From Phycicoccus sp. CSK15P-2 (GTDB lineage Bacteria; Actinomycetota; Actinomycetes; Actinomycetales; Dermatophilaceae): DNA of 64,000 nucleotides. The notes under the pieces were generated by a model. The model saw only the letters and a list, made by a program, of their open reading frames with translations. It was not told the origin of the DNA and did no database searches. Shown here piece by piece: positions 24,093-32,314 of the stretch (the first letter of the stretch is position 1; every line of letters starts with the position of its first letter). The translations under genes were made by a program, and so were the position numbers. The stretch covers positions 1 through 64,000 of the forward strand of contig NZ_JAFDVE010000001.1 in NCBI RefSeq assembly GCF_016888005.1, in the 5' to 3' direction.

Positions 24093-24770
24093 TCACCATG
24101 GGACCTGCTCGCCATGTCGGAAGAACCCCCCGCTGGGACCGTCTGGCGGGAGATCGACCGCCCACAGGACGCTGGCGGCGCCCTTCTGGACAGGTGCCCC
24201 ACCGGGTCCGCCGAGGTCCGTGGCGACCCAGCCGGGGCAGACGGCGTTGACAAGGATCCCCCGGTCCCGCACGGCCGTGGCAAGCTTGACGGTGAACATG
24301 TCGAGAGCGGCCTTGGACACCGAGTAGGCCGGTGCGTTGGGCCCGTCGGTTTCGCCGAACGAGCCCGACTTGCTCGAGAGGTTGACGATCCGGGAGCCCG
24401 GTCGCATCAGGGGAAGCAGCGCGGCCGTGGTGGCCCACGCGCCCAACACGTTCGTCTGGAAGGCCTCGAGGACGACCCCGAGGTCCGCGTCGGTGGCGTC
24501 CTGCCAGGTGTCGAAGTGGATGCCGGCGTTGTTGATGAGCACGTCGACGGTGTTCAGGTCGTCGGCAAGGTTCCGTACGTCGGTGGGGTTTGTGACATCC
24601 AGCCGGCGGGGGAGCACTGTGCCGTCCAGTTCGGCGGCCGCTTCGATGCCTCTGTCAAGGTCGCGCGATCCGAGGATGACGGTCATGCCGCTGGCTGCGA
24701 GTTGGCGGACCAGTTCCAATCCGATGCCCCGGTTTCCACCGGTGACCACGGCGGTACCTGATCTCTCCAT
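24093..24770 (-). CDS. Short-chain dehydrogenase/reductase (classical SDR)
   Basis: This 225-residue protein is called from ATG 24770 because AAGGAG lies just upstream; an upstream in-frame start would put that site inside the gene. It has the cofactor motif TGGNRGIG, NNAG in VLINNAGIHFD, the catalytic Ser in NLSSKSG, and Tyr/Lys in YSVSKAAL. It is an NAD(P)-dependent oxidoreductase resembling carbonyl reductases. The substrate is unknown. It is one of few apparently intact genes in a decaying redox island. Confidence 0.88.
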   Translation of the reverse strand: MERSGTAVVTGGNRGIGLELVRQLAASGMTVILGSRDLDRGIEAAAELDGTVLPRRLDVTNPTDVRNLADDLNTVDVLINNAGIHFDTWQDATDADLGVVLEAFQTNVLGAWATTAALLPLMRPGSRIVNLSSKSGSFGETDGPNAPAYSVSKAALDMFTVKLATAVRDRGILVNAVCPGWVATDLGGPGGAPVQKGAASVLWAVDLPPDGPSGGFFRHGEQVPW

Positions 24771-24877
24771 GGGTATCTCCTTGTCTCGGGACACTTGGCC
24801 GGTGAGGCCTTGCGTCCGACGGGTCTGTCTGGGGGCGGGTGCCCGGAAGCCGGCGGAGCAGCCGCGGGGCCCCGGCG

Positions 24878-25513
24878 CTAGTACCCGACTGTCAGCCAGT
24901 CGCGGTGAACGGTCGGGGTCAGAACTTCGTCTGCGTAGGCGATCGCGAAGTCGGCCACCCCGATGTGTGAGCGCCCGTCGGCGTCGTGGACCTGAGCGGT
25001 GGTACTGGTGCGGTACCGGCCCGTGCGCGTCCCCGGGGCGAACCTTCCGAACTCTCCGGCAACCGCGAGGTAGATCCAGTCGAGGGTTTCGGGAGTGCTG
25101 CGGAGCCAGTCGAGTGTCCGATCGTGCGCATCCACACGGTCGGCGAGGAAGTCAGGAAAGCCCGGCGTGTCGGCGTGCCGGGGTCCTCCGGGGCGGACCG
25201 GAAGGATCGCCGAGCTGCCGACGACTCCCAGTCGGGCTCCAGACTTCTCTGCAGCCTCGGCAAGAACCTGGGTGCTGCTCGGGAGCCCGCCCTGCTCGTC
25301 GACCGGAATCACGGCGTTGACGATCACGTCGATGCCTGCGGTCGCCTCGGCCACGGTGTCGGGGTCGTAGACGCTCCCGGTGACGGTGACGATGCAGGCG
25401 GGCAGGCCGGGGGCCGGATGGCGGGCGACGACCACGACCTCCTGGCCGCGCTCCGCGAGCTCGGAGGCCAGGGCACTACCCACGAAGCCGGTTCCGAAGA
25501 TGGCAATCTTCAT
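24878..25513 (-). CDS. NAD(P)-binding Rossmann-fold oxidoreductase (NmrA/YwnB-like)
   Basis: This 211-residue protein starts with MKIAIFGTGFVGSALASEL, a Rossmann cofactor loop, followed by GSVYDPDTVAEATAG and GVVGSSAILPV. It resembles atypical SDRs that bind NAD(P)H or flavin and includes no clear catalytic YxxxK. Members act as NAD(P)H-dependent reductases or redox sensors. An RBS-like GGAG precedes the ATG. It lies between the SDR and zinc-alcohol dehydrogenase genes on the same strand, with gaps of 107 and 20 bp, so it is likely co-transcribed with the dehydrogenase. Confidence 0.85.
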   Translation of the reverse strand: MKIAIFGTGFVGSALASELAERGQEVVVVARHPAPGLPACIVTVTGSVYDPDTVAEATAGIDVIVNAVIPVDEQGGLPSSTQVLAEAAEKSGARLGVVGSSAILPVRPGGPRHADTPGFPDFLADRVDAHDRTLDWLRSTPETLDWIYLAVAGEFGRFAPGTRTGRYRTSTTAQVHDADGRSHIGVADFAIAYADEVLTPTVHRDWLTVGY

Positions 25514-25533
25514 GTCGCTTCTCCTTCAGCTGC

Positions 25534-26571
25534 TCAGGCGTTCGGCCGGACGAGGATCTTGCAGTGCTTCTCGGGGTTGCCGAGCTCCTCGAACGCCTTG
25601 CCCACGTCCTCGAGCCCAACCTCGGCGGTAATCCAAGGCGCCACGTTCAGCTCACCATCCGCGATCTGACGCAGCGTCTCGGCGAACTCGTCTGGCGTGT
25701 AGGCCTGCACGAACCGGAACTCGGCCTCCTTGGCGATGCCGAAGTACGGGCGCAGCTGGTCGGGCTCCATGACGCCGCCCACGACGATGACTCGCGTGCT
25801 GAACGGTGTCTGACGCAGGATGCTGTCCAGCATTCCCGGTACCCCCACGGCTTCGAAGACCACTGGGACCCCCGAGCCGGTACGTCGCCAGACGTCGAAG
25901 ATCTCCTCGGTGGCTGGATCGACAACCGCGTGGGCACCCATCGCCTCAGCGAGCTGGCGGCGTGCCGGGGAGAAGTCCGAAGCAACGATCGGGGCGACGC
26001 CGGCGGCAGCCAGCTCCGCGATGACCGCCAGCCCCGCTGGGCCAGACCCGATCACGATGGCGCCTGTGCCAGGCGTGATGTCGGCCTTGTTGACAGCGTG
26101 CAGGCCGACCGCCATCGGCTCGGTCAACGCGGCCAGCCTGGGGTCCAGGCCGTTGGGGACGGTGAGCACGAGTGGGGCGCTGAGCAGCATCTGCTCGGCA
26201 TACCCGCCCGGAAGAGTGTTCGAGTACAGTCGGGGTTCCATACCGCGGTCGCTGATCAGCGCGGGCATCGACGTGACGATGGTGCCGGGCGCAGGTGCGT
26301 CGGTTCCCGGCCCGGCGGCAACGACCTCGCCCGTGTACTCGTGTCCCATGAACACGTCCTGCCCCAGGTCAAGACCGTCGGTGAGGCTCGGGGCACCACT
26401 CATCTGCCCGGCCAGTTCGACCAGGGTGGAGCTGTGCTGGGCGAAGTGCAGGTCGCCGCCGCAGACGCCGCAGGCATCGACCTCGATCAGGACCTGATCG
26501 GGCCCAGGCTCGGGCTCGGGGACATCGTCGCGGTACACCATCGAGCCGTTGCGCAGAACGGAGGCGCGCAT
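25534..26571 (-). CDS. Zinc-dependent medium-chain alcohol dehydrogenase
   Basis: This 345-residue MDR protein carries the metal motifs DACGVCGGDLHF and GHEYTGEVVAAG and a cofactor-binding segment GAIVIGSGPAGLAVIAEL. Asp in ASDFSPARR after strand 2 suggests NAD preference. The usual four-Cys structural zinc loop is not evident, so this may be a shorter subgroup. The substrate is probably a secondary alcohol or a diol; that is inferred. AAGGAG precedes the ATG, and a good promoter lies at 26610-26638. A MarR gene is divergent. Confidence 0.9.
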   Translation of the reverse strand: MRASVLRNGSMVYRDDVPEPEPGPDQVLIEVDACGVCGGDLHFAQHSSTLVELAGQMSGAPSLTDGLDLGQDVFMGHEYTGEVVAAGPGTDAPAPGTIVTSMPALISDRGMEPRLYSNTLPGGYAEQMLLSAPLVLTVPNGLDPRLAALTEPMAVGLHAVNKADITPGTGAIVIGSGPAGLAVIAELAAAGVAPIVASDFSPARRQLAEAMGAHAVVDPATEEIFDVWRRTGSGVPVVFEAVGVPGMLDSILRQTPFSTRVIVVGGVMEPDQLRPYFGIAKEAEFRFVQAYTPDEFAETLRQIADGELNVAPWITAEVGLEDVGKAFEELGNPEKHCKILVRPNA

Positions 26572-26609
26572 CGTGGGCTCCTTCCAGCCGAAGGGTATGA
26601 ATTTACTTC

Positions 26610-26638
26610 AAGCTAGGACTAACAACTTCATGCGTCAA
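26610..26638 (-). promoter_or_regulatory. Promoter of the alcohol dehydrogenase operon
   Basis: Read on the minus strand, TTGACG (26638-26633), 17 bp, then TAGCTT (26615-26610) precede the alcohol dehydrogenase start by about 40 bases. The region is unusually AT-rich for this genome. It includes an imperfect inverted repeat ACTTCATG/CGTCAAGT (26625-26640) that the divergent MarR protein could bind. Confidence 0.55.
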
Positions 26639-26677
26639 GTGATTGGGATGTCCCTCACTCCGTGCGATGATGACCCC

Positions 26678-27172
26678 GTGAGCGCACAGGAGCCGCAGTG
26701 GCTGGATGAAGAAGAGCAGGAGGCGTGGCTGGCTCTTGCCTCGGTTTTCCTGACGCTTCCGGGATCGCTCGACAGCCAACTCCAAGCGGACTCGAACATG
26801 TCGTTCTACGAGTACATGGTGCTGGCGATGCTCAGCCATGCCCCCGATGAAACGCTGCGGCTCCGCAACCTGGCGGCCCTGACCAACGGCTCGTTGTCGC
26901 GCGTCTCGCAGGTCGCGACCAGGCTCGAGGTTCGTGGTTGGCTCAAGCGCCGCCAGGATCCCGAGGACGGGCGCACGACGCTGGCGACGCTGACGGCCGC
27001 TGGTCGCAGGAAGCTGGCCAAGGCCGCCCCGGGGCACGTTGCGACGGTACGGCGACTGGTGCTGGATCCGCTCACCAAGACGCAGGTGCGGCAGCTGCGT
27101 GACATCAACCGCCGCATCCGTGGCGCGATCGAGCCCGGTGGCCGGGCCATCTTCGGCGGCCACGGCAGCTGA
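26678..27172 (+). CDS. MarR family transcriptional regulator
   Basis: A 164-residue protein is called from GTG 26678 (beginning VSAQEPQWLDEEEQEAW); an ATG further upstream at 26597 would overlap the promoter region. The winged helix covers LRLRNLAALTNGSLSRVSQV and the wing DPEDGRTTLATLT. MarR proteins repress nearby genes until they bind small phenolic or oxidising ligands. Being divergent from the alcohol dehydrogenase operon, it probably controls that operon and perhaps the hydrolase and oxidase genes downstream. Confidence 0.85.
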   Translation: MSAQEPQWLDEEEQEAWLALASVFLTLPGSLDSQLQADSNMSFYEYMVLAMLSHAPDETLRLRNLAALTNGSLSRVSQVATRLEVRGWLKRRQDPEDGRTTLATLTAAGRRKLAKAAPGHVATVRRLVLDPLTKTQVRQLRDINRRIRGAIEPGGRAIFGGHGS

Positions 27173-27253
27173 GTCGGCGCCTCGGACGATCGCGCCAGCA
27201 CCCCGGACTGAGCGGCATTCTGCGTTCCGTCCGCGCGACGCACAGTGGAAGTC

Positions 27254-27883
27254 ATGAACCCCACGGACCACACTACTTTCGACATCGAGAACACGGCTCT
27301 CGTCCTCATCGACCACCAAGTCGGCACCATCGGTTTGGCCGGCGAACTGCTGCCGGAGGAGCGGGAGCAGCTGAAGATGTGGGTCCTCGTCGTGGCCCAC
27401 TTCGCCCAGTACGCGGGCGTGCCTGTGGTCCTGACCAGCGGTCAGGAGGACCAGCAGCAGGGTCCCCTGCTGCCGGAGCTGGAGAAGATTGTGCCCGAGG
27501 CGTTCGCGGCCCGGGTCAAGCGCCAGGGCGTCATCAATGCTTGGGATGATGAGAACTTCGTGGCTGCTATCGAGGCCACCGGCAAGTGCAACCTCGTGAT
27601 GGCGGGGGTGACGACCGACGTCTGCCTCGTGCCGCCGGCGCTGTCGGCCAGGAAGGCGGGCCATGAGGCCACCGCTCTGCTGGACATCTCCGCCGCCACG
27701 ACGCGCACCGCGGCCCAGAACAGCCGCGAGCTCCTTCGTGACGCCGGGGCAGCCCTGCTCAGCATGCCGTGACTGGTGACGAGCATGCTCGGCAACTTCA
27801 ACCGCCCGGAGGCCAATGGCCTGTACGAGGCCATGGGCACCTACGGTGTGTACGAGACCTTCGACCGTGGGGGGCTGCGCTGA
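27254..27883 (+). pseudogene. YcaC-like isochorismatase-family hydrolase with in-frame stop
   Basis: ATG 27254 gives 172 residues to a TGA at 27770-27772. The triad regions are present: Asp in LIDHQVGT, Lys in RVKRQGVINAWDD, and Cys in TTDVCLV. YcaC-type proteins are about 205-210 residues. Reading past the TGA in the same frame gives LVTSMLGNFNRPEANGLYEA and more, to a second stop at 27881-27883, restoring about 209 residues. A CGA-to-TGA change would explain this. The short protein may be inactive or partly active. Confidence 0.75.
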
Positions 27884-28934
27884 CACGGAGATCGGCATCG
27901 ACAACTTCGTCTCCAAGACGCTGGACCCGGTCACGCGGAAGCCGGTCGCGGACCACGTCCGCATGAAGCAGTTCCTGGATGAGGTCGTGACCGCGGACCG
28001 CTCCGGGGTCGACACGTTCGGCATCGGCGAGCACCACCACAGCAACTTCCTTGACTCCTCGCCCGTGGTCATCCTGGCGGCTGCCGCCGACAAGACCGAG
28101 CGGATCCGGCTGCGCACGGCGGTCACGGTGCTCAGCGCCGACGACCCGGTCCGCCTCCTCGAGCAGTTCTCGACCCTGGACCTCGTGTCCGGTGGCCGCG
28201 CTGAGATGGTCCTCGGGAGGGGTTCGTTCACCGAGGCCTTTCCCCTGTTCGGCATCAACCTCGGCAACTACGACGCCCTCTTCGAGGAGAAGCTCGGACT
28301 GATCCTGCAGCTGCGGCAGGACCCTCACCCGCACTGGTCGGGCCGCTTCCGGCCCGCGCTCACCGGACAGGGTGTCTACCCACGTCCGGTCCAGGAGCAG
28401 TTGCCGATGTGGATCGGCGTGGGTGGGACGCCTTCGTTCTTCGTCCGCGCCGGACTTCTCGGCTGCCCCTGATGGTGGGAGTCATCGGCGGAGACCCCAG
28501 CCGATTCTTCCCACTGATCGAGCTCTACCGAGAGGCTGGCGCCAGAGCCGGTCACGCACCCGAGGACCTCAAGGTCGGGATCCACTGCTTCGGTTTCGTG
28601 GGTGACTCCGATCAGCAGGCCGCCGACGACTTCTGGCCCTGGCTACCACCACACCATGTCCGCCACCGGCCGCGAGCGCGGGCTGCCCGAACCCACGAGG
28701 GGTCGCTATGACCTTGAACTGGGAGAGTACGGCGCCTTCTTCATCGGCAGCCCCGAGACCGTGGCAACCAAGATCGCCTCGGTTGCAGAGGCCGTCGGGG
28801 ACCTGTCCCGCTTCACCTTGCAGATGACCAACGCCATGCTGGCCCCGGAGACGATGCAGCACGCGATCGAGCTGCTGGGGACCAAGGTGAAGCCCACGGT
28901 GCACTCGATACTCGGCGAGGGGGTGCCGCGATGA
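27867..28934 (+). pseudogene. Frameshifted luciferase-like (LLM class) flavin monooxygenase
   Basis: Homology starts near 27885 with TEIGIDNFVSKTLDP, and GIGEHHHSNFLDSSP, SGGRAEMVLGRGSF and PMWIGVGG are typical LLM segments. The frame is left near 28465 and regained near 28640, where GRYDLELGEYGAFFIGSPET follows. Two compensating indels thus break an oxidoreductase of about 350 residues. No proper start codon sits at the expected position; GTG 27867 is the nearest. It overlaps the next gene start (ATGA). Family members oxidise alkanes, sulfonates or other substrates with FMNH2. Confidence 0.8.
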
Positions 28935-29385
28935 GTACGACTTCCTTGCGACTTGGCATCATCGGCGCGGGAAAGCTGGGCATGACGGTCGCCAGGCTGG
29001 CCGTCGCTGCGGGTGTCGAGGTGACAGTCTCCAACTCCGGCAACGTCGAGGACCTGGCCTTCACCGCACAGTTCCTGGCACCCGGAGTCGAAGCAGGGAC
29101 TCCCGCCGAAGCAGTCGCGCACACCGATCTCGTGCTCCTGGCCGTGCCGTTCCACCGCTTCCGCACGTTGCCGGCCGACATGCTGAGCGGGCGAATCGTG
29201 ATCGACGCGATGAACTACTGGGAATCGGTCGACGGCACACTGCCCAACGCCGACGTGTCGACGGAGAGGTCCAGTCTTCTCGTCCAGCAGTGGTTCCAGG
29301 GGTCGAAGGTTGTCCGGACGCTGAACCAGCTGGGCTACCACGACCTGAATGAGCTGCCTCGGGCTGCCGGGGCGTCGGACCGGAC
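28931..29385 (+). pseudogene. F420-dependent NADP oxidoreductase-like protein, C-terminally truncated
   Basis: ATG 28931 opens a Rossmann protein: LRLGIIGAGKLGMTVARLA, VTVSNSG, DLVLLAVPFHRFRTL and VIDAMNYWES, as in the NADP_Rossmann_F420 family (NADPH-dependent F420 reductases). At about residue 151 (near 29385) the homology stops and sequence of an MFS transporter begins in another frame, so the last quarter is missing. The open frame ends at 29473 in foreign sequence. Family function is hydride transfer between NADPH and F420 or a similar partner. Confidence 0.75.
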
Positions 29386-29725
29386 TGGGGCCGGTGTTCG
29401 TGGGCGTGACCACAGCCGCGAACGCAGGCGTCCCGGCCGACAAGGCGGGGCTGGCCGCAGCTCTCATCAATAGCTCGATGTGGATCGGTGGCGCGCTCGG
29501 CCTAGCAGTCTTCTCGGCGGTCGCGACCGCGCGAACCAAATCACTCCTGCGCGATGGCGCGGGAAGCGCCGAGGCCCTCACCCGCGGCTTCGGACTCGCG
29601 CTGCTGGTGTCTGCAGCACCTTCTTGCTGGCTGCAGTCGTGATCGCGCTGCGCGCCAGCAACACCCACGGCGGCATCAACTCGCCGACCGCCACCCACCG
29701 GGCCGCACCTACGCCCGACCTCGAA
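29386..29725 (+). pseudogene. C-terminal remnant of an MFS (DHA2-type) transporter
   Basis: The segment reads GPVFVGVTTAANAGVPADKA, then AALINSSMWIGGALGLAVFS and ARTKSLLRDGAGSAEALTRG, the region of helices 12-14 in EmrB/QacA-like drug transporters. The frame shifts near 29620 to finish as FLLAAVVIALRASNTHGG. At least 300 N-terminal residues are missing. It is fused behind the broken F420 oxidoreductase gene, which marks a deletion or recombination junction near 29385. Confidence 0.72.
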
Positions 29726-29764
29726 TCGCCCACCAAAGAAATCAACACCACAAGGAGAAGTGTC

Positions 29765-30160
29765 ATGAACCTGTTCCGACTTGATGGAAGTTTCCGCGAG
29801 GAGGGCTCGCAGAGCCGCGCCATCGCCGACATCGTCGAGAACCAGTGGACCGCCACGGGCGGAGGCGACGTGACACGGCGTCACATCGGCGCCGAGCCGA
29901 TCCCTTCGACCTACTGGGCGGCCGCGGCGAGTTTCGGCTACACCCCGGAGGAGTACCGCACCGAGCTTCAGCACACTGCAGTGGCGCTGGCGACCGAGCT
30001 CGTCGACGAGCTAGTGGCCGCTGACGCGCTCCTGTTCGCTGTGCCGCTGTACAACTTCGGCGTCTCCCAGCACTTCAAGGCCTACATCGACCTCGTTCTC
30101 ACCGAGGAGCGGATGGCTCCCACGGCCCCGGGACAGATCCTGGGCGGCAAGCCGGTGTGA
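29765..30160 (+). pseudogene. FMN-dependent NADH-azoreductase-like protein, 3'-truncated
   Basis: ATG 29765 has AAGGAG upstream. The protein has a flavodoxin-like fold: MNLFRLDGSFREEGSQSRA for the FMN phosphate loop and LFAVPLYNFGVSQHFKAYID for the AzoR-type active region. AzoR-like enzymes have about 200 residues; this one stops after 131, just after GGKPV where another strand and helix should follow. The break coincides with a small inverted repeat and an IS481-like remnant, so an insertion and later deletion probably removed the 3' end. The upstream frame has no stop before it, making an MFS-azoreductase fusion frame. Confidence 0.75.
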
Positions 30161-30262
30161 TGTCTCAGGACATCGGAAACCCCCGAACCGTCAGGTTCGG
30201 GGGTTTCGTGGTGTCTGGGGTTGGTACGTGTGGGTGGTGTCGAGGGTGAGCCGGCGGAGGAT
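30159..30262 (-). mobile_element. Remnant of an IS481-like insertion sequence (transposase C-terminus and end)
   Basis: On the minus strand, 30262-30191 reads ILRRLTLDTTHTYQPQ and ends in a stop, like the C-terminus of IS481-family transposases (consensus-like LRxLTLDPTRxYQP). Just beyond it lie a 14-bp hairpin and a terminal GATGTC/GACATC repeat at 30159-30174. The rest of the element is gone. The identification rests on a short segment, so it is tentative. Confidence 0.5.
30176..30207. terminator. Perfect 14-bp hairpin terminator
   Basis: The arms 30176-30189 and 30194-30207 are perfectly complementary around a GTCA loop, with a TTT at the end of the stem on the plus strand. It follows the truncated azoreductase and lies within the presumed IS remnant, so it may be the transposase terminator. 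Confidence 0.75.
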
Positions 30263-30272
30263 CCGGCTGCGC

Positions 30273-30602
30273 TCAGTCCGTGCAGTCGACGGCGACACCG
30301 AGAGCTGCGCAGACCTGCCTCATCCGGTCGTCGGCCAGTCGGCCGATGCGCTCCACCAGGATCGCGACCGAGACCGACTCGACCGAGTCCAGGTTGACCG
30401 CCGAACGAAGGGGCACCGGGTCCTCGCCGGGTTCGAGGTGGACCTCGCTCGGGAGATTCCGGAGGGTGGTCGTGCACGGGGCGACCAGTGCACGACCATG
30501 GCGCGGGATGACGACGTCACGCGACAGGACCACGACCGGCCGGCGCCCGGCCTCGGCCATCTCGCACCACCAGACCTCCCCGCGCGTGGGCAGGTCGGTC
30601 AC
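30273..30602 (-). CDS. MazF-like toxin (type II toxin-antitoxin endoribonuclease)
   Basis: A 109-residue protein is called from GTG 30602, which overlaps the antitoxin stop by three bases. It begins [20 protein letters not shown], the MazF/PemK active-site strand, followed by VLSRD and [15 protein letters not shown], then NLDSVESV with the conserved late segment. MazF proteins cut mRNA at short sequences and arrest growth. The layout (antitoxin upstream, overlapping stop and start) is standard. It sits just beyond the IS remnant and may stabilise this region. Confidence 0.9.
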   Translation of the reverse strand: MTDLPTRGEVWWCEMAEAGRRPVVVLSRDVVIPRHGRALVAPCTTTLRNLPSEVHLEPGEDPVPLRSAVNLDSVESVSVAILVERIGRLADDRMRQVCAALGVAVDCTD

Positions 30603-30832
30603 GAGGCCGCGACCCCGCGACGGAACGAGGCAAGGTCTCCCCACGCGTCGGGCTCGTCGAGCGGGTGTGCGTCATAGGCGGCGTAGCTGGCGTCGACCTC
30701 TGCCGAGCGGTGCCGGGCGAGCAGGGCGGCAAGTGCTTCGTCGACGAGGGCGGAGTCCTGTTTGCCCGATGCCTTGCGGGCGCTCTGCAGGAGGTCGGCG
30801 TCCACCGTGGTGCTCAGCCGTATGCGACTCAT
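30599..30832 (-). CDS. Antitoxin partner of the MazF-like toxin (ribbon-helix-helix type)
   Basis: A 77-residue protein is called from the Met of [20 protein letters not shown]. The N-terminal beta strand and two helices look like a ribbon-helix-helix DNA-binding domain. The C-terminal part, with [19 protein letters not shown], would wrap the toxin. It should repress its own operon and neutralise the MazF-like protein encoded by the overlapping gene. Confidence 0.88.
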   Translation of the reverse strand: MSRIRLSTTVDADLLQSARKASGKQDSALVDEALAALLARHRSAEVDASYAAYDAHPLDEPDAWGDLASFRRGVAAS

Positions 30833-30958
30833 GCCACGATAATGCCACACAGGGCAGGGATGTCGAGGTTCCTGGTACCGGATGTTTCCGGGGCCTTCGA
30901 CGCATCGAGGCGTCGGCGTGGCGTCCTCGCGGCCACATCTGCTGACCGGAGTGTGGAG

Positions 30959-32203
30959 TCAGTCGCCCAGGGTGCGCTCGAGGAAGCCGTTGCCGAAGCG
31001 GCGGTCCGGGTCCACGCGGTCGCGGAGCGTGCGGAAGTCCGCGAACCGGGGATAGAGCGGCGCGAGCTCGGCGGCGCCGGCCCGGAACACCTTGCCCCAG
31101 TGGGGGCGTCCGCCCAGCGGCAGGAGTACCTCCTCCATGGGGGCGAGGGCCTCGCGCACCTCGTCGATCGCGAGGTCCCAGGTGAAGTGCAGTCCCACGG
31201 TGTCGCGCCCGTACGCGCCGCTCAGCCAGAGGTCGTCGGCGGCGACCGTCCGGATCTCGCACACCTGGAGCAGGTCGCGGAACGCGTCGGCGGTTCGACG
31301 CAGACCGGCCAGTGCCTCCAGCGCACGGTCCCGTGGGACGAGGTACTCGCTCTGCAGCTCGGCGCCGCGGCTCGGGGTCACGTCCGTCCGGAAGTGCGGG
31401 AGCCGGTCGAGCCACGGGCCGGGAACCCCGCCCTGCGGCGTGACCGCGTCCTCGGGGGCTCCGTCGAGCATGTGCAGCGTCCGCGTGGCCGGCAGGGTCC
31501 CGATGACCGCCTCGACCGGCGGGGCGTCGGCCCGGGCCTTGACCCACAGCTGGCGCAGTTCGCGCTCGTCGAAGCTCGTGAACACGCTGACGCTGTGGCC
31601 GAGCGCCGTGACGTCGTCGAAGTGCTCCTCGAGCGTGGTCCACGTGAGCCCGGTGTACGCCGTCTGGCTCACGAGGTAGGACGGCTCGACGTCGAGCTCG
31701 AGGCGGGTGACGACACCGAGGGCCCCGAGCCCGACGACGGAACCCGCGAAGTCGGGCTCACCCCGCCGGAGGGTGCGGAGCGTGCCGTCCGGGCCGACGA
31801 CGTCGAGCGTGGCCACGGCTGCGGAGAGGGTGCGCGAGCCGTCCCCCGAGCCGTGCGTGCCGGTGGAGACGGCCCCGGCGACCGCGATGTGGGGGAGCGA
31901 GGCCATCGCACCGAGCGCCCAGCCCTTCTCCTCGAGTGTCGCGGCGAGCTGCCCGTAGGTCGTGCCGGCGGACACGGACACCGTGCGTGCCGTCTCGTCG
32001 ACGAGCACCTCGCGGGGGAGGTCGTCGAGCGAGACGAGCGTCCCCGCCGTGTCGGCGATGTCGGTGAACGAGTGCCGGCTGCCCAGCGCGCGGACCCGCT
32101 CGGTCGTGGCCAGGAGGTCCTGGACCTCCGCCACGCTGCGCGGCCGGGCCAGCCGCTCCGCTCCGAACGTGTGGCTGCCCGCCCAGGTCCGTCCAGGTCG
32201 CAT
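30959..32203 (-). CDS. FAD-dependent alditol/xylitol oxidase-like protein
   Basis: This 414-residue protein matches the length of Streptomyces alditol oxidase; Met at 32203 is chosen because residues before it are not conserved. The FAD segment VRALGSRHSFTDIAD contains His44, the expected covalent FAD attachment site. IAVAGAVSTGTHGSGDGSRT and LGALGVVTRLELDV follow, as in VAO-type oxidases, and the C-terminus HWGKVF carries the typical catalytic block. It oxidises polyols or sugar lactones with release of H2O2; xylitol or sorbitol are likely substrates. It is monocistronic. Confidence 0.88.
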   Translation of the reverse strand: MRPGRTWAGSHTFGAERLARPRSVAEVQDLLATTERVRALGSRHSFTDIADTAGTLVSLDDLPREVLVDETARTVSVSAGTTYGQLAATLEEKGWALGAMASLPHIAVAGAVSTGTHGSGDGSRTLSAAVATLDVVGPDGTLRTLRRGEPDFAGSVVGLGALGVVTRLELDVEPSYLVSQTAYTGLTWTTLEEHFDDVTALGHSVSVFTSFDERELRQLWVKARADAPPVEAVIGTLPATRTLHMLDGAPEDAVTPQGGVPGPWLDRLPHFRTDVTPSRGAELQSEYLVPRDRALEALAGLRRTADAFRDLLQVCEIRTVAADDLWLSGAYGRDTVGLHFTWDLAIDEVREALAPMEEVLLPLGGRPHWGKVFRAGAAELAPLYPRFADFRTLRDRVDPDRRFGNGFLERTLGD

Positions 32204-32314
32204 GTGCTCATCCTGGCGGTCAGGTGGTCCGGGCGGGAGGTCGGGTGAACCTCGGCGCACGAGGTGCGTGTGCCCCCTTGCCCCGGGGGCGTCGTTCCGG
32301 TTGGCTGACGGACC

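Noticed and set aside
29480-30160. A genuine MFS-azoreductase fusion protein
   Set aside because: The join is a frame accident; a good ribosome binding site and ATG at 29765 mark the original azoreductase start.
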